Source of the DNA: Pseudoclavibacter helvolus
GTDB lineage: Bacteria > Actinomycetota > Actinomycetes > Actinomycetales > Microbacteriaceae
Direction of reading: 5' to 3'
Assembly (NCBI RefSeq): GCF_014191305.1
Contig: NZ_JACHWJ010000002.1
Coordinates: 186,001 to 250,000 of the forward strand
Length of the DNA: 64,000 bases
This document shows, piece after piece, positions 50,893 through 60,333 of this stretch (position 1 is the first letter of the stretch; every line of letters begins with the position of its first letter). The notes beneath the pieces are model-generated. The model saw only the letters and a list, made by a program, of their open reading frames with translations, had not been told where the DNA came from and did no database searches. A program made the translations under genes and the position numbers.

Positions 50893-53067
50893 TCAGGCGG
50901 TGAGCTCGATGACGATGCCTTGTTGTGGGTTCTGCACGGGTGGGCGCACTCCGACGATGGAGAGCATCCGCCCGGTCAGCACGGTGTTGTGGTGGGCCCA
51001 GGCCAACGGTGACTGGGCGGGTGATTCGGTGATGCCGCCCGGGGTGACCAGGCGCACCTGGTACTCGCGGTCGGGGTCGAGGCCCGGCAGCCGGACGCGC
51101 CCGGCGGGGGAGGAGATGAGGGTCTGCGTCTGCGCGACGGTGAAGTAGGCGCGGCTCTGGTCGTCGGAGATCACGCCGCGCACGTCGAGGCCGGGGTCGG
51201 CGGTGTCGACCTGCACGGATGCTCCCGTGGCGACGAGTGGACGCACCTGCTTGGAGAGTTCCACCCATTCGGAGACGGTGGCGCGCTCGTCGTCGGTGAG
51301 GGTCGTGAGGTCCCACTCGATGCCGAAGTGGCCGAAGAGGGCTACGGATCCGCTGAACGCGAGCGAGACGGTGCGGCCCGTCGAGTGCACGTGGGGAGTG
51401 GTGAGGTGCATGCCCATGAGCTCGGGCGGCACGACGAGTGAGGTGTAGCGCTGGTTCTCGAGCCGCTCGACGGGGTCGAGGCAGTCGCTCGTCCAGACGC
51501 GGTCGGTGCGGTCGAGAATTCCGAGGTCGACTCGGGCGCCACCGGATGCGCAGCTCTCGATCTCGAGGCCCGGGTGGGTCGTCTTGAGCTCGTCGAGCAG
51601 GCGGTAAAGGGCGAGCGTCTGCTCGTGGACGCGCGCTGCCTGGCCAGGGCCCGCGCCCGCGTCGACCAGGTCGCGGTTGTGGTCCCACTTCAGGTAGGCG
51701 ATGGGGTACTCGTCGAGGAGCGCGTTGAGGTGCTCTGCGATGTACGCGTAGGCGTCGGGGTTGGCGAGGTCGAGCACCTGCTGCTGGCGGCCCGACGGTG
51801 GCAGCGTCGTGCGGGAGCGGAGGATCCAGTCGGGGTGCGCCCGCGCGAGGTCGCTGTCGGGGTTGACCATCTCGGGCTCGACCCACAGGCCGAACTCCAT
51901 GCCGAGGGCCGTGACCCGATCGACGAGTGGATGCAGGCCCTCGGGCCAGACCCCGGCATCCACGGTCCAGTCGCCGAGGCTCGAGGTGTCGTCGCGGCGG
52001 CCGTGGAACCAGCCGTCGTCGAGCACGAACCGTTCGACGCCGACGTCGGAGGCAGCGTCGGCCAGGGCGAGCAGCTTGTCGAGGTCGTGGTCGAAGTAGA
52101 CGGCTTCCCACGTGTTGAGGGTGACGGGGCGTGGCCGCATCGGGTGCTGCGGGCGGGCGCGCCACTCGGTGTGGAAGCGGGCAGCGAACTCGTTGAGGCC
52201 CTGCCCCCACGAGCCCAGCACCCACGGTGAGGAGAGTTCCTCGCCGTGGCCGAGCACGATCTCGCCGGGGAGGTAGAGCTCGCCGCCGCCGAGGAGCGAT
52301 TCTCCCGTCGTGGCGCGCTCGGCGAAGGCGCGCTGGTTGCCGCTCCAGGCGACGTGGATGCCGTGCACGAGGCCAGACTCGAAGCCGAAGCCGGGGGTGC
52401 CGGCTGCGAGGAGCAGCGTCGAGTCGGCGCCGGGGCGGCCACGACGGCTTTCGCGGAGGTGGGTGCCGAAGGTCAGCTCGCTGCGCTGGGCGGAGCGTTC
52501 GCGGAGGTGGCGGCCCGTCGTGTCGAGGATCTCGGTCGCGTCCCAGGGGAGCGGGAACAGCAGGTTGAGTGCATCCACCGTGTACGGCGTCTCGCCGACG
52601 TTGCGGATCGTGATGCGCTGGCGCAGGAGGCCGCTCGCCCCGAGCTGGAGTTCGACGCGGGCCGTGAGGCCGCCCTCGTCGTCGGTGAGGAAGATGGCGA
52701 TGCCGTCGGAGGTCGTCTCGGTGCGGGGGGATGCGCTGCTGGGGGCCGTGAAGCTCGTCGAGAAGGACAGGCCGCCGCGGTGGCCGGCGAGGGTCGGGGT
52801 GCCGAACCAGCCGTCGGCCGCCGTCGTGACGGTGCGGAGGCGGGGCGTCTCGTCGAGGCCGCCGGAGACGCGCTGGGGGCGGGTGGCGATCGCGAGGGAA
52901 TCGAGGGTGGACGCGTCGGCCTCGCCGAGGTCAGGCCCCCAGTGCACGATGGCCGGAATGCTCCCTGTCTGGGCGTCGATGACGACGCTCGTGCCGCCCC
53001 GGCGCAGGTGGATGGCGCCGTTGCGGGTCACGGCCGAGACGAGGACGTCGTTGTCGAGGGAGTGCAC
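50893..53067 (-). CDS. Alpha-galactosidase, GH36
   Basis: 724 residues, the full three-domain GH36 form: N-terminal beta-supersandwich, central (beta/alpha)8 barrel (about 315-620) and C-terminal beta domain. Nucleophile D462 is in YLKWDHNRDL, acid/base D528 in VWTSDCLDPVER; the substrate-site FVLDDGWFHGRRDD and GLWVEPEMV are present. No signal peptide, so it acts in the cytosol on imported melibiose or raffinose-type sugars. GTG 53067 has TAAAAC six bases upstream (leaderless). First gene of the sugar operon. Confidence 0.92.
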   Translation of the reverse strand: MHSLDNDVLVSAVTRNGAIHLRRGGTSVVIDAQTGSIPAIVHWGPDLGEADASTLDSLAIATRPQRVSGGLDETPRLRTVTTAADGWFGTPTLAGHRGGLSFSTSFTAPSSASPRTETTSDGIAIFLTDDEGGLTARVELQLGASGLLRQRITIRNVGETPYTVDALNLLFPLPWDATEILDTTGRHLRERSAQRSELTFGTHLRESRRGRPGADSTLLLAAGTPGFGFESGLVHGIHVAWSGNQRAFAERATTGESLLGGGELYLPGEIVLGHGEELSSPWVLGSWGQGLNEFAARFHTEWRARPQHPMRPRPVTLNTWEAVYFDHDLDKLLALADAASDVGVERFVLDDGWFHGRRDDTSSLGDWTVDAGVWPEGLHPLVDRVTALGMEFGLWVEPEMVNPDSDLARAHPDWILRSRTTLPPSGRQQQVLDLANPDAYAYIAEHLNALLDEYPIAYLKWDHNRDLVDAGAGPGQAARVHEQTLALYRLLDELKTTHPGLEIESCASGGARVDLGILDRTDRVWTSDCLDPVERLENQRYTSLVVPPELMGMHLTTPHVHSTGRTVSLAFSGSVALFGHFGIEWDLTTLTDDERATVSEWVELSKQVRPLVATGASVQVDTADPGLDVRGVISDDQSRAYFTVAQTQTLISSPAGRVRLPGLDPDREYQVRLVTPGGITESPAQSPLAWAHHNTVLTGRMLSIVGVRPPVQNPQQGIVIELTA

Positions 53068-53073
53068 GGATTA

Positions 53074-53164
53074 GTTTTAGCACGGAAGTAATCGCGGGGG
53101 CAACGACAAGTTTCTCCAGTCAGAGCACCCGCGGGAAGCCGACTTCGTGCCACAATGGAAGTAA
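53074..53164. promoter_or_regulatory. Divergent control region of the galactoside operon and ROK gene
   Basis: The octamer GGAAGTAA occurs twice, at 53084-53091 and 53157-53164, close to each of the two divergent promoters. The left copy abuts the minus-strand -10 TAAAAC (53074-53079); the right one lies eight bases before the ROK start. Such paired sites would suit a dimeric ROK repressor. Confidence 0.5.
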
Positions 53165-53171
53165 CTGATCG

Positions 53172-54305
53172 ATGTCGAGGGGGTGGCGACCAATGGTTGC
53201 AAGCGGCGAGATCGCGGTGGCTCGGGCTGTCCTCATCCACGGGCCGCTGTCGCGCACGGCCCTGACGACGAGGCTCGAGCTGTCACCTGCCAGCCTCACT
53301 CGCCTGGCGAAGCCGCTCATCGACAAAGGCTTCCTCGTGGAGCTCGGCGATGTCGCCGACGGTTCCGTGGGCCGCCCATCCCGCCCGCTGGATGTCGCTC
53401 CCGACGCGGGCAGGTTCGTCGGCGTGAAGCTCACGGGCGAGCACCTTTATGCCGTGGCCACCGGCATCCGGGCTGAGCCGAAAGCCTCGCACGACCAGCC
53501 GCTGAGGAGCCGTAGCCCCGACGACGTGGTGTCCGACATTGTTCGCAGCGCCGAGGCGCTGGATGTGACCGACCTCAGCGGGGTCGGCGTGAGCCTCGGC
53601 GGGTTCATCCGCAGCGGCGTTGTGGAGAGCGCACCGTTCCTCGAGTGGAGTGGCGTCGACCTTGGCGGGATGCTGTCGTCGCGCCTCGGCGTGCCGGTGA
53701 CGGTCGAGAACGACGTCGTGGCACTCGCAGAGGCGGAGCGTTGGTTCGGCATGGGACGCAACCTGCCCGGTTTCGTCGTCATCACGGTTGGCGTTGGCGT
53801 CGGCTACGGGCTGGTTGTCGACGGGCAGACGGTGCGAACCGTGGATGCTGGGGCTGGCACGGGCGGGCACATACCGCTCGCCGCATCCGGCCCCGTCTGC
53901 CCCGACGGGCACCGCGGATGTGCGCGAGCGATGCTCACGTCTGACGCGATCGCCGCTCAGGTGTCGACGGCGCTGCAGCGGCCGGTCACCTACGACGAGG
54001 TGCTGTTGCTCGCCGCGTCCGGCAAGGCTGCGGCGAGCACAGTGGTCGAGGCAGCGGGGGACGCGCTTGGCCGCTTCATCTCGCTCGCCACGAACCTCAC
54101 GCTGCAGTCGTCGGTCGTCCTCGCCGGTGAAGGCGTTGGGCTGTACGACCTCGTCGCCGACCGGGTGCGGGCAGTTGTCGATGCCGAGCGCGATGCGCAG
54201 GCGGAGCCCGTGCGGATCCACGTCGACCGGGCGGGGTTCGGCGCCTGGGCGCGCGGCGCTGCCGTTGTCGCGATCCAGACGGCGATCACGCGACTGCCGG
54301 CGTAG
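53172..54305 (+). CDS. ROK-family transcriptional repressor
   Basis: 377 residues. Winged helix near residues 10-65 (GPLSRTALTTRLELSPASLT), then a ROK sugar-kinase-like domain with VGVSLGGFI, VTVENDVVALAEAERWF and GTGGHIPLA. The zinc motif is PVCPDGHRGCARAM, a variant of the usual C-x-C-G-x2-GC. Divergent from the alpha-galactosidase operon, which it probably represses until the sugar binds. ATG 53172 is used; ATG 53193 (MVASGEIAV) with GAGGGGG upstream is an alternative. Confidence 0.87.
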   Translation: MSRGWRPMVASGEIAVARAVLIHGPLSRTALTTRLELSPASLTRLAKPLIDKGFLVELGDVADGSVGRPSRPLDVAPDAGRFVGVKLTGEHLYAVATGIRAEPKASHDQPLRSRSPDDVVSDIVRSAEALDVTDLSGVGVSLGGFIRSGVVESAPFLEWSGVDLGGMLSSRLGVPVTVENDVVALAEAERWFGMGRNLPGFVVITVGVGVGYGLVVDGQTVRTVDAGAGTGGHIPLAASGPVCPDGHRGCARAMLTSDAIAAQVSTALQRPVTYDEVLLLAASGKAAASTVVEAAGDALGRFISLATNLTLQSSVVLAGEGVGLYDLVADRVRAVVDAERDAQAEPVRIHVDRAGFGAWARGAAVVAIQTAITRLPA

Positions 54306-54516
54306 GGCAGGAAAGCCGCCGCTTCTAGCTAGCTTTGGCCTGCTATTTCCTTGGGCAACGTCTGGCGAGGCTCGGGACGGACTGAGCTGACGCGTGTCGC
54401 CCTCGGCAGGTCCGCCGGCGGTTTCGTGCGCGCGCGCTCAGGCCGCCCCGGAGGCTACTGGCAAGATGGTCGCGTGCCCTGGCGCGGGCAACCAGGACAG
54501 CGAACAGGACGTGCAC

Positions 54517-55968
54517 ATGACTTCGCAGGATTTCGGGTTTCCGGACGCGGACAAACTCATCCAGCAGATGATCGCTGGAGCGTCGCCAGATCAACTCGCG
54601 GCCATGTTCGGCGGCGTCGGCGACGCGCTGAACGACTATCGTCGCCCCGAACCGAAGCTACTGCCGGTGCCCGCCACGACTCGCGGGTTCCGCATCCGCG
54701 TCGACCTGCAGCGCACGAAGCCGCCTGTGTGGCGACGTATCGAGGTTGCGGGTGACATGCTGATGCCGCGCCTGCATGAGGTAATTCAGGCGGCGATGGG
54801 ATGGACGGACAGCCACCTGCATCGGTTCCGCACGGGCCATGAGCGCAACGCGCCCGAACTGCTGACGCAGTTCGACCTCGACGAGGGCGACGAGGGGATG
54901 CTCGAAGACGGGGTGCGGCTCGACCAGCTCGTCGCCAAGGTCGGCGACCGCCTCTGGTACGACTACGACTTCGGCGACGGGTGGGGCCACATCCTGCGCG
55001 TCGAAGAGGTGCTCGAGGAAGCGCCCCCTGTCGCGACGTGTGTTGCGGGTAAGTTGGCGTGCCCGCCGGAAGACTGCGGGGGCCCGTGGGGATACACGGA
55101 ACTGGCAGACTGGGTGCGGGGAGGGTTCGCGGAAGAGTTGCGCCCGGAGGTGTTCGAGTCGGCCCGTGAGGCGAAAAGCTGGCTGCCAGAGGAGTGGCAC
55201 CCGGACGTGTTCGACCTCGCTGAAGCCAACAGTTGGGTTTCGGAAGTGTCACGCGAAGCTGGGCCCGTGGGCGAAGAGCTGTCGTCGCTCCTCAACGCGG
55301 AACGGCGACACCGAATTGGTGCGTTGCGTGCCCGCCTCGCGCTTCCCTCATCGGCCGGTGGCACCGAAGTGGGTGCGGATGCGGCGGACAGGCTGACAGC
55401 GCCGTTCCGGGTGCTGCTCGAGGTTGTCGGCGACGGAGTGCCGCTGACCAGCGCCGGCTACTTGAAGCCCGCGCACGTCGAGGAGATCGCGCGGCGCACC
55501 GGCGTGAGCGAGTGGTGGATCGGCATGTGCAACCGGGAGGACCAGACCTGGCCGGTCGCGCAGCTGCGCAACGCGGCACGAAGCCTTGGCCTGGTCGCGG
55601 TTCGCAAGGGCCGCATGGTGCCGACTCGGGCCGGACAGGCGGTCGCCGGAGACCCGCAGGCGCTCCTCGCGCACATCCAGAGTCGGCTGCCGCTCGGGTC
55701 TGCCCCGCACGACCGGCACTCCGGGTGGAGCGCACTCGCAGTGGTGGGGAGCGAATCGCGTGCGGAGGAGTGGCGCGCCCAAGTCAGCGAGGTTCTGTTC
55801 TCGCTCGGGTGGCGCGATGGAAGCGACCACTATTCGGCCCCGCCGGCCGAGAGTAAGACGATGGGCGTGTTGGAGCTCCTCGCCGGCGCGACCCGCGCGG
55901 GTCGGCGGCTGCGCGGTGTTGACGCCGACGTCGCCGCGTTCGCGAGGGGCGCCACCCGACGGATCTAA
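54517..55968 (+). CDS. pRiA4b ORF3-like protein
   Basis: 483 residues. Residues 50-210 form the plasmid pRiA4b ORF3-like domain: FRIRVDLQRTKPPVWRRIEV, LHEVIQAAMGWTDSHLHRF, and WYDYDFGDGWGHILRVEEVL with the typical CxxCPPEDCGGPWGY end (ACPPEDCGGPWGY). The C-terminal half is unassigned and helical. Domain family is often carried as a passenger in IS1096-type elements, but no transposase or terminal repeat is seen here. Function unknown. ATG 54517 is the best of several starts; no strong Shine-Dalgarno. It overlaps the convergent MerR gene end by four bases. Confidence 0.75.
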   Translation: MTSQDFGFPDADKLIQQMIAGASPDQLAAMFGGVGDALNDYRRPEPKLLPVPATTRGFRIRVDLQRTKPPVWRRIEVAGDMLMPRLHEVIQAAMGWTDSHLHRFRTGHERNAPELLTQFDLDEGDEGMLEDGVRLDQLVAKVGDRLWYDYDFGDGWGHILRVEEVLEEAPPVATCVAGKLACPPEDCGGPWGYTELADWVRGGFAEELRPEVFESAREAKSWLPEEWHPDVFDLAEANSWVSEVSREAGPVGEELSSLLNAERRHRIGALRARLALPSSAGGTEVGADAADRLTAPFRVLLEVVGDGVPLTSAGYLKPAHVEEIARRTGVSEWWIGMCNREDQTWPVAQLRNAARSLGLVAVRKGRMVPTRAGQAVAGDPQALLAHIQSRLPLGSAPHDRHSGWSALAVVGSESRAEEWRAQVSEVLFSLGWRDGSDHYSAPPAESKTMGVLELLAGATRAGRRLRGVDADVAAFARGATRRI

Positions 55969-56734
55969 GCCGGGGCCGCCTGCCCACCCTCTGCCGCATC
56001 CAGCCGCTCGCCGACGACCGCCATCGCACGCTGCTGGGTGGGGTTGAGCATGGACGCCGAGTACTCGTCGAAGAGCCTCGCCGCGTCGGACAAGTTGAGG
56101 TCTGGGGCGTCCGTGCGGAACGCCTCGACGACCTGCTCGAAGGTCGTGACGAAGCGTTCGATGAACGCGTCGAACCTGTCTTGGCTGGTGTGTTCGTCGA
56201 GTTCGTGGAACTCGGCGGCAATCGCGATGATCTGCGGCACCAGCGCAGGGTCGCTGAGCTGCTCGTAGTAGCCGACCAGGTGCGGCATCCCCTCCTCGCC
56301 GACGAGGTGCGCGAGCAGCACGGTCTGGTCGCGGTCCATCTGCTCGAGCTCGGGGGAGAGGTGGCTGGAGAGGGTGCCCATGAAGGCGGCGAGCTCCGGC
56401 GGCAGGTCCGGGGTCGTGGGGAGGCCGCGTAGCTGCGCGATGAGCGCCCGCTGCGCGGTCAGCCTCTCGATCTGAGCAGCGAGCTCGGCGTCGAGCCGGT
56501 CGAGCATCGCGGGCGTCTCGGCACCGTCTTCGTCGAGGAGGTTCGGCATGTCCTCGAGGGCGATCCCGAGGGCGGCAAGGCGGCGGATGCGCAGCACCCG
56601 GATCAGGTCGTGCACCCCGTACTGCCGGTACCCGTTCGAGGTGCGGGGCGGCTCATCCAGCACCCCGAGCTGGTGGTAGTGCCGCAGCGCGCGCACCGTG
56701 ACGCCGGCGCGGCGGCGAGCTCACTGCTGTTCAT
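55965..56734 (-). pseudogene. MerR-family regulator, frameshifted as sequenced
   Basis: ATG 56734 begins MNSSELAA, overlapping the MFS stop as ATGA; the frame then fails. Adding one C in the C-run near 56707-56716 gives AGVTVRALRHYHQLGVL, the canonical MerR helix-turn-helix, and continues through PRTSNGYRQYGVHDLIRVLR to a 200-residue effector domain with a predicted helical dimer segment (DRLDAELAAQIERLTAQRAL). It is translationally coupled to the efflux-type transporter and presumably controls it in response to a drug or metabolite. Confidence 0.78.
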
Positions 56735-57975
56735 CGCACTCCACCCGCGTTCACGCTCGCTGACTGGGGTTCCAGTGTACGAAGCGGGCGGGCGGCGAGG
56801 CCGTAGACGAACGCGCATCCCCAGGCTCCGAGCAGCACAAGCGCGGCGGCGTTGACGCTCGCGTACTCGGTGAGCACGGCCACGAGCATGATGCCAACCG
56901 ACGGGGCCGCCGTCGTGAGGGCGTTCTGGGTGCCCATGATGCGGCCGCGCAGCTGCTCGGGGATGCGCTCGATCATGAGCACGCCCATGAGGCTGCCGAA
57001 GAGTCCGCTCGCGGCGCCCAGCACGAAGGCGCCCGCGAACGCGATCCACACCGAGGTGAGCAGGCTGATGAGGCCGATGCCGATCGTCGTGCCGATCATG
57101 CCGATTACGAACCAGGCCCGGCGCGGACCGCGCGTGCCAGCGAAGGCGTAGGCGCCACCGCCGACGAGCATTCCGAGGGCGAGTGCGCTGAGCACGAACC
57201 CGAGGAGCCCTGGCTGGTCGACGAGCTTGAAGTAGACGGGCAGCACGAGCCCCTGGAGTCCCGCGAGCACAAACACCGATACGAGGCTGAGCGCCGTGGT
57301 GGCGACGAGGAAGGGGCTGCGGAACAGGGCCCGCCAGCCGTCGCGTAGCTGCGACCATCCGCTGCCTGTTGGGGTGAATGCGCGCGAGCCGTCGTCGGCG
57401 ACGAGAACGCCCACCGCCTTCGGGATGAGGAGGGTGATGAGGGCGGCGAGGAGTGAGGTGGCGGCGGTGATCCAGAGCACGGTGGAGCCGTCGAAGAGCA
57501 CCATGAGGGTGCCGGCTGCGGCGGGGCCGACGAAGATGGCGACGGCGCTGAGGCTTTCGCGCAGGCCCATGAGGCGTTCGGCGCTGAGGTTGCCGTGGCG
57601 CACGATTGCGGGGAGGAGGGCTTCGCGGGCGGTCATGCCGGGCACGTCGCCGAGGGATCCGATGATGCCGAAGAGCACGAACCAGCCGAGGTTGAGCCCG
57701 GAGACGAGGTCGACGATCGGGAGCGCCGCGATCGAGGTGGCGGAGATGAGGTCGGTGACCACGGATGAGGTGCGCCGGTTGATGCGGTCGATGACGACCC
57801 CCATGAAGAGGCCGGCGAGCACGGCCGGGATGGCCGTGGCCGCCGCGACCGTGCCCGCCCCGAGGGTGCTGCCCGTCGTCGAGAGCACGATGAGCGGGAG
57901 GGCGATGCCGGCGATCGAGTTGCCGAGCAGGGACAGGACGTGCGAGGCGAGGTACGTGACAGGCAGGAGGTTCAT
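56731..57975 (-). CDS. MFS transporter, drug-efflux type
   Basis: 414 residues, 12 membrane segments. Looks like the MefA/MFS_3 group: SLLGNSIAGIALPLIVLSTT in segment 1, loop motif GVVIDRINRRTSS between segments 2 and 3, and RIPEQLRGRIMGTQNALTTA between 8 and 9. Two TTGACC sequences precede the ATG (near 58011 and 57979, minus strand). A MerR gene overlaps its end. Substrate unknown; macrolide-like or other hydrophobic compounds are typical. Confidence 0.85.
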   Translation of the reverse strand: MNLLPVTYLASHVLSLLGNSIAGIALPLIVLSTTGSTLGAGTVAAATAIPAVLAGLFMGVVIDRINRRTSSVVTDLISATSIAALPIVDLVSGLNLGWFVLFGIIGSLGDVPGMTAREALLPAIVRHGNLSAERLMGLRESLSAVAIFVGPAAAGTLMVLFDGSTVLWITAATSLLAALITLLIPKAVGVLVADDGSRAFTPTGSGWSQLRDGWRALFRSPFLVATTALSLVSVFVLAGLQGLVLPVYFKLVDQPGLLGFVLSALALGMLVGGGAYAFAGTRGPRRAWFVIGMIGTTIGIGLISLLTSVWIAFAGAFVLGAASGLFGSLMGVLMIERIPEQLRGRIMGTQNALTTAAPSVGIMLVAVLTEYASVNAAALVLLGAWGCAFVYGLAARPLRTLEPQSASVNAGGVR

Positions 57976-58115
57976 GCGGTCAAGCAGAAACTATGACGTT
58001 GGGGCGGGGTCAAGTGGGTGGGGCGATGCTCTGCCCTCAGACCGGACGAGGCTGGGGCAGAGCGCAGGCTGCGTCACTGGGCGAGTAGCATCGTCGGACC
58101 GGTCTAAGGAGGAGC

Positions 58116-59110
58116 ATGCGTCGAGTACGGCCGACCTTGCGGGTGATGAAGTCGTTGCCCGAGACACCTGCCATTTTGGAGGTGCTCTCCGCCATTGCTC
58201 GGGCCAAGTCGCTGGCCTCGGCGGACGAGTCGGCTCGGATACTCAAGCGGCTTGACCTTTATGCGCTCGATTGCGACCTCCTCAAGGATGCTCAGCGAGA
58301 GATCGACTCCGGCACTCCGTCCAAGCACGGTGAAGCTACCAAGTCCTTTGGTGCGACTGTTGTCGAGGCACGCGACCGATCGGGCGCTGGTTACCGGGGC
58401 GCTGTCGTATTCGACGGTCACGGTGACCCTTGGCTGGTGTACGCGGAGCGCCACGATCGGTTTCACGCGCACGTCGCGGAGGTGCTGAAGCTTGGCCAGC
58501 GTGAGGGTGCGGCGACGCCGGCCTACATGCCCTCGCGGTTCGAGTATTCGCTCCGTGAAGCTGAAGAGAGCCGCCAGGCCCTGCACGACGTCCAGGTCGA
58601 CCTCGTCCGAGTCCTGTGCGACGGACTGCGGTCGACTGTTCGAGATGCACGCGAAGTGGTCTTAGTTTCGCCCGCGCACCCGAACGGAGGACAAGCGGGA
58701 GAGGCGCTCGAATTTCGGCTGAGCGTGGAAGTTGGCGATCCCGCAGATTCGGTTGGCGAGGCGAACTGGTCGTTTGGTGTCGTGTCCCTCACCGTCGCAT
58801 ACTCGCCGAGGACCCGCCTCATGCGGGAGCAGCTGATCTCGTGCGGCAGTGTTTACCTGCAACCGGATTCGCGGTATCGGGAGCAAGTGCATCTCCCGAG
58901 TGGAATTGTTTGCACTGGGTCGACTCCCTGCATCACACGGAAGGCTTCGTGCTCGGCCGCGCTATCCGCTCGCTGTGCGGTGCCTGGTTTGTACCGTCAG
59001 AGGGAGAGAATGCCGATCTGCCGGTCTGCCGTCTGTGTGAGAGTGTCAAGCCGCTCGCTCAAGCTTTTCTCGACCGAGTTCGTCTGATGCACGGCACTAC
59101 AGGTCGTTGA
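58116..59110 (+). pseudogene. Unknown protein with C-terminal zinc-ribbon-like end, frameshifted as sequenced
   Basis: ATG 58116 follows a perfect AAGGAGG. The first frame reads well to DSRYREQVHLP (residue about 258); the rest fits in the next frame as EWNCLHWVDSLHHTEGFVLG, RAIRSLCGAWFVPSEG and LPVCRLCESVKPLA, ending at 59110. One extra C in the CCC run near 58892-58895 joins them into about 331 residues. The cysteines recall the DUF3039-type CG-W-P-CxxC ribbon. Middle segment GAVVFDGHGDPWLVYAERHD is unassigned. Family not recognised; GC content is lower than in neighbours. Confidence 0.6.
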
Positions 59111-59519
59111 GCTCCCGCAATTCCTCGTCGGTGAACGGTTCGACGGCCGAGTTCTGCGCCGCTGCGATGACTTCCGCGACGTATTTCGATGCGCTGTCGC
59201 GTCGGGCGACGAAGTCCTCGTAGTCCGCGAACGCGATCCGGAGATGTGTTCCGACGTGGTGTGCTTTCAACGCACCAGTGCGCACCATCTTCATGATGTG
59301 TGGCCGACTGACACCGAGAAGCGCGGCAACCTCGTTCGGGCTGAGCTCTTTGTCTTGTTCGACAAGTGTGATGCCCGCGCCTCGATCGAGAGCGGCGAGC
59401 ATTCTGGTGACGACAGCGCGCACAGGGCTCTCGGGTGGAAGCGACTCGACGGCGGCGGTCAGCTGGTCGACATCGTTTTGTTCGATGGCGGCGCCTTGCA
59501 GGATCGTGGAAGTGTTCAC
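59097..59519 (-). CDS. Excisionase-like DNA-binding protein, possible antitoxin
   Basis: 140 residues. Helix-turn-helix of the excisionase type near residues 62-110 (LSPNEVAALLGVSRPHIMKM, then HHVGTHLRIAFADYEDFVA), followed by a C-terminal tail VEPFTDEELRELNDL resembling toxin-binding ends of antitoxins paired with PIN toxins. No toxin gene follows; the next gene converges and overlaps by 14 bases. GTG 59519 has AGGGG upstream; two CAGTTA repeats just before it (59529-59545 region) may be an autoregulatory operator. Confidence 0.75.
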   Translation of the reverse strand: MNTSTILQGAAIEQNDVDQLTAAVESLPPESPVRAVVTRMLAALDRGAGITLVEQDKELSPNEVAALLGVSRPHIMKMVRTGALKAHHVGTHLRIAFADYEDFVARRDSASKYVAEVIAAAQNSAVEPFTDEELRELNDL

Positions 59520-59655
59520 GGCAGTACCCCTAACTGCAATAACTGTAACGCATCGCGTGGTGGGCGTGAAGCTTCGATCAGCTTCTGTGCAGTTACGCGC
59601 TGGAGTCGGCGGTCGATGTCCGCCGGGCGCCCGCCCTACGCGACCGTTGAGCGCC

Positions 59656-60333
59656 TTATTCTTCCATCCCGCGCCACGCGACCTCGAGGCCGGCCCGGCA
59701 GCGGGCGCGCGCGGCTGGGTCGTCAAAGCGGTCGCCGCGAACGACGAGTTGGTAGTAGAAGATGCCGGCGATGAGGTCGAAGCACGCCTCGACGTCGAGG
59801 TCAGCGCGCAGTGACCCCTCGGCGGCACCGGCGCGGAGGGCGTCTTCGATGGGGCGGCGACGCACGGAGACGTGTGACTCCCAGTACGCCTGCTGCAGTT
59901 CCCGGTCGCTCATGACGAGGCGGATGCGCTGCCGGAACCGCTGGTCCGGGTAGCTCGTCTCGTCTAGTTCGGCGGATGCCCCCATCAGGAACTCGAAGAT
60001 GCTCGCCCGCAGGTAGCCCGGCTTGGCGAGGGGTGGGGGCACCGTGCGCCCGACGTCGAGGGCGTCCGCGATGAGGGTCGTCATCGACGGCCACCGTCGG
60101 TAGAGGGCAGCCCGGCTCACGCCGCTGCGCTCGACGACCCTCGACACGGTCACGGCCTCGCCGGCGTCGATGATCGCGAGCGTCGCTGCGAGGATCTGCC
60201 CGTCGAGTTCCTCGGTGCGGGGTCGACCGGGGCCGCGCCGCGTCTCCGACTCCTCGCTCACTGCCGCGGGCGCCGCGGCGCCCGCATCCAGTTCAAGGGA
60301 TGCGGGCGCGGCGGCAGTCGCGGCGAATGTCAC
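59656..60333 (-). CDS. TetR-family transcriptional regulator
   Basis: 225 residues. After a 35-residue Ala-rich lead and RRGPGRPRTEELDGQILAAT, the helix-turn-helix is VSRVVERSGVSRAALYRRWP; the C-terminal domain (FFYQLVVRGDRFDDPAARAR-like end) is the TetR_C form common in actinobacteria. GTG 60333 overlaps the phosphatase stop (GTGA). Last gene of the phosphonate-type transporter operon, so it probably regulates that operon. Confidence 0.85.
   Translation of the reverse strand: MTFAATAAAPASLELDAGAAAPAAVSEESETRRGPGRPRTEELDGQILAATLAIIDAGEAVTVSRVVERSGVSRAALYRRWPSMTTLIADALDVGRTVPPPLAKPGYLRASIFEFLMGASAELDETSYPDQRFRQRIRLVMSDRELQQAYWESHVSVRRRPIEDALRAGAAEGSLRADLDVEACFDLIAGIFYYQLVVRGDRFDDPAARARCRAGLEVAWRGMEE

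Noticed and set aside
54517-55968. IS1096-type insertion sequence suggested by the pRiA4b ORF3-like domain
   Set aside because: No transposase, terminal inverted repeats or target duplication flank the gene.
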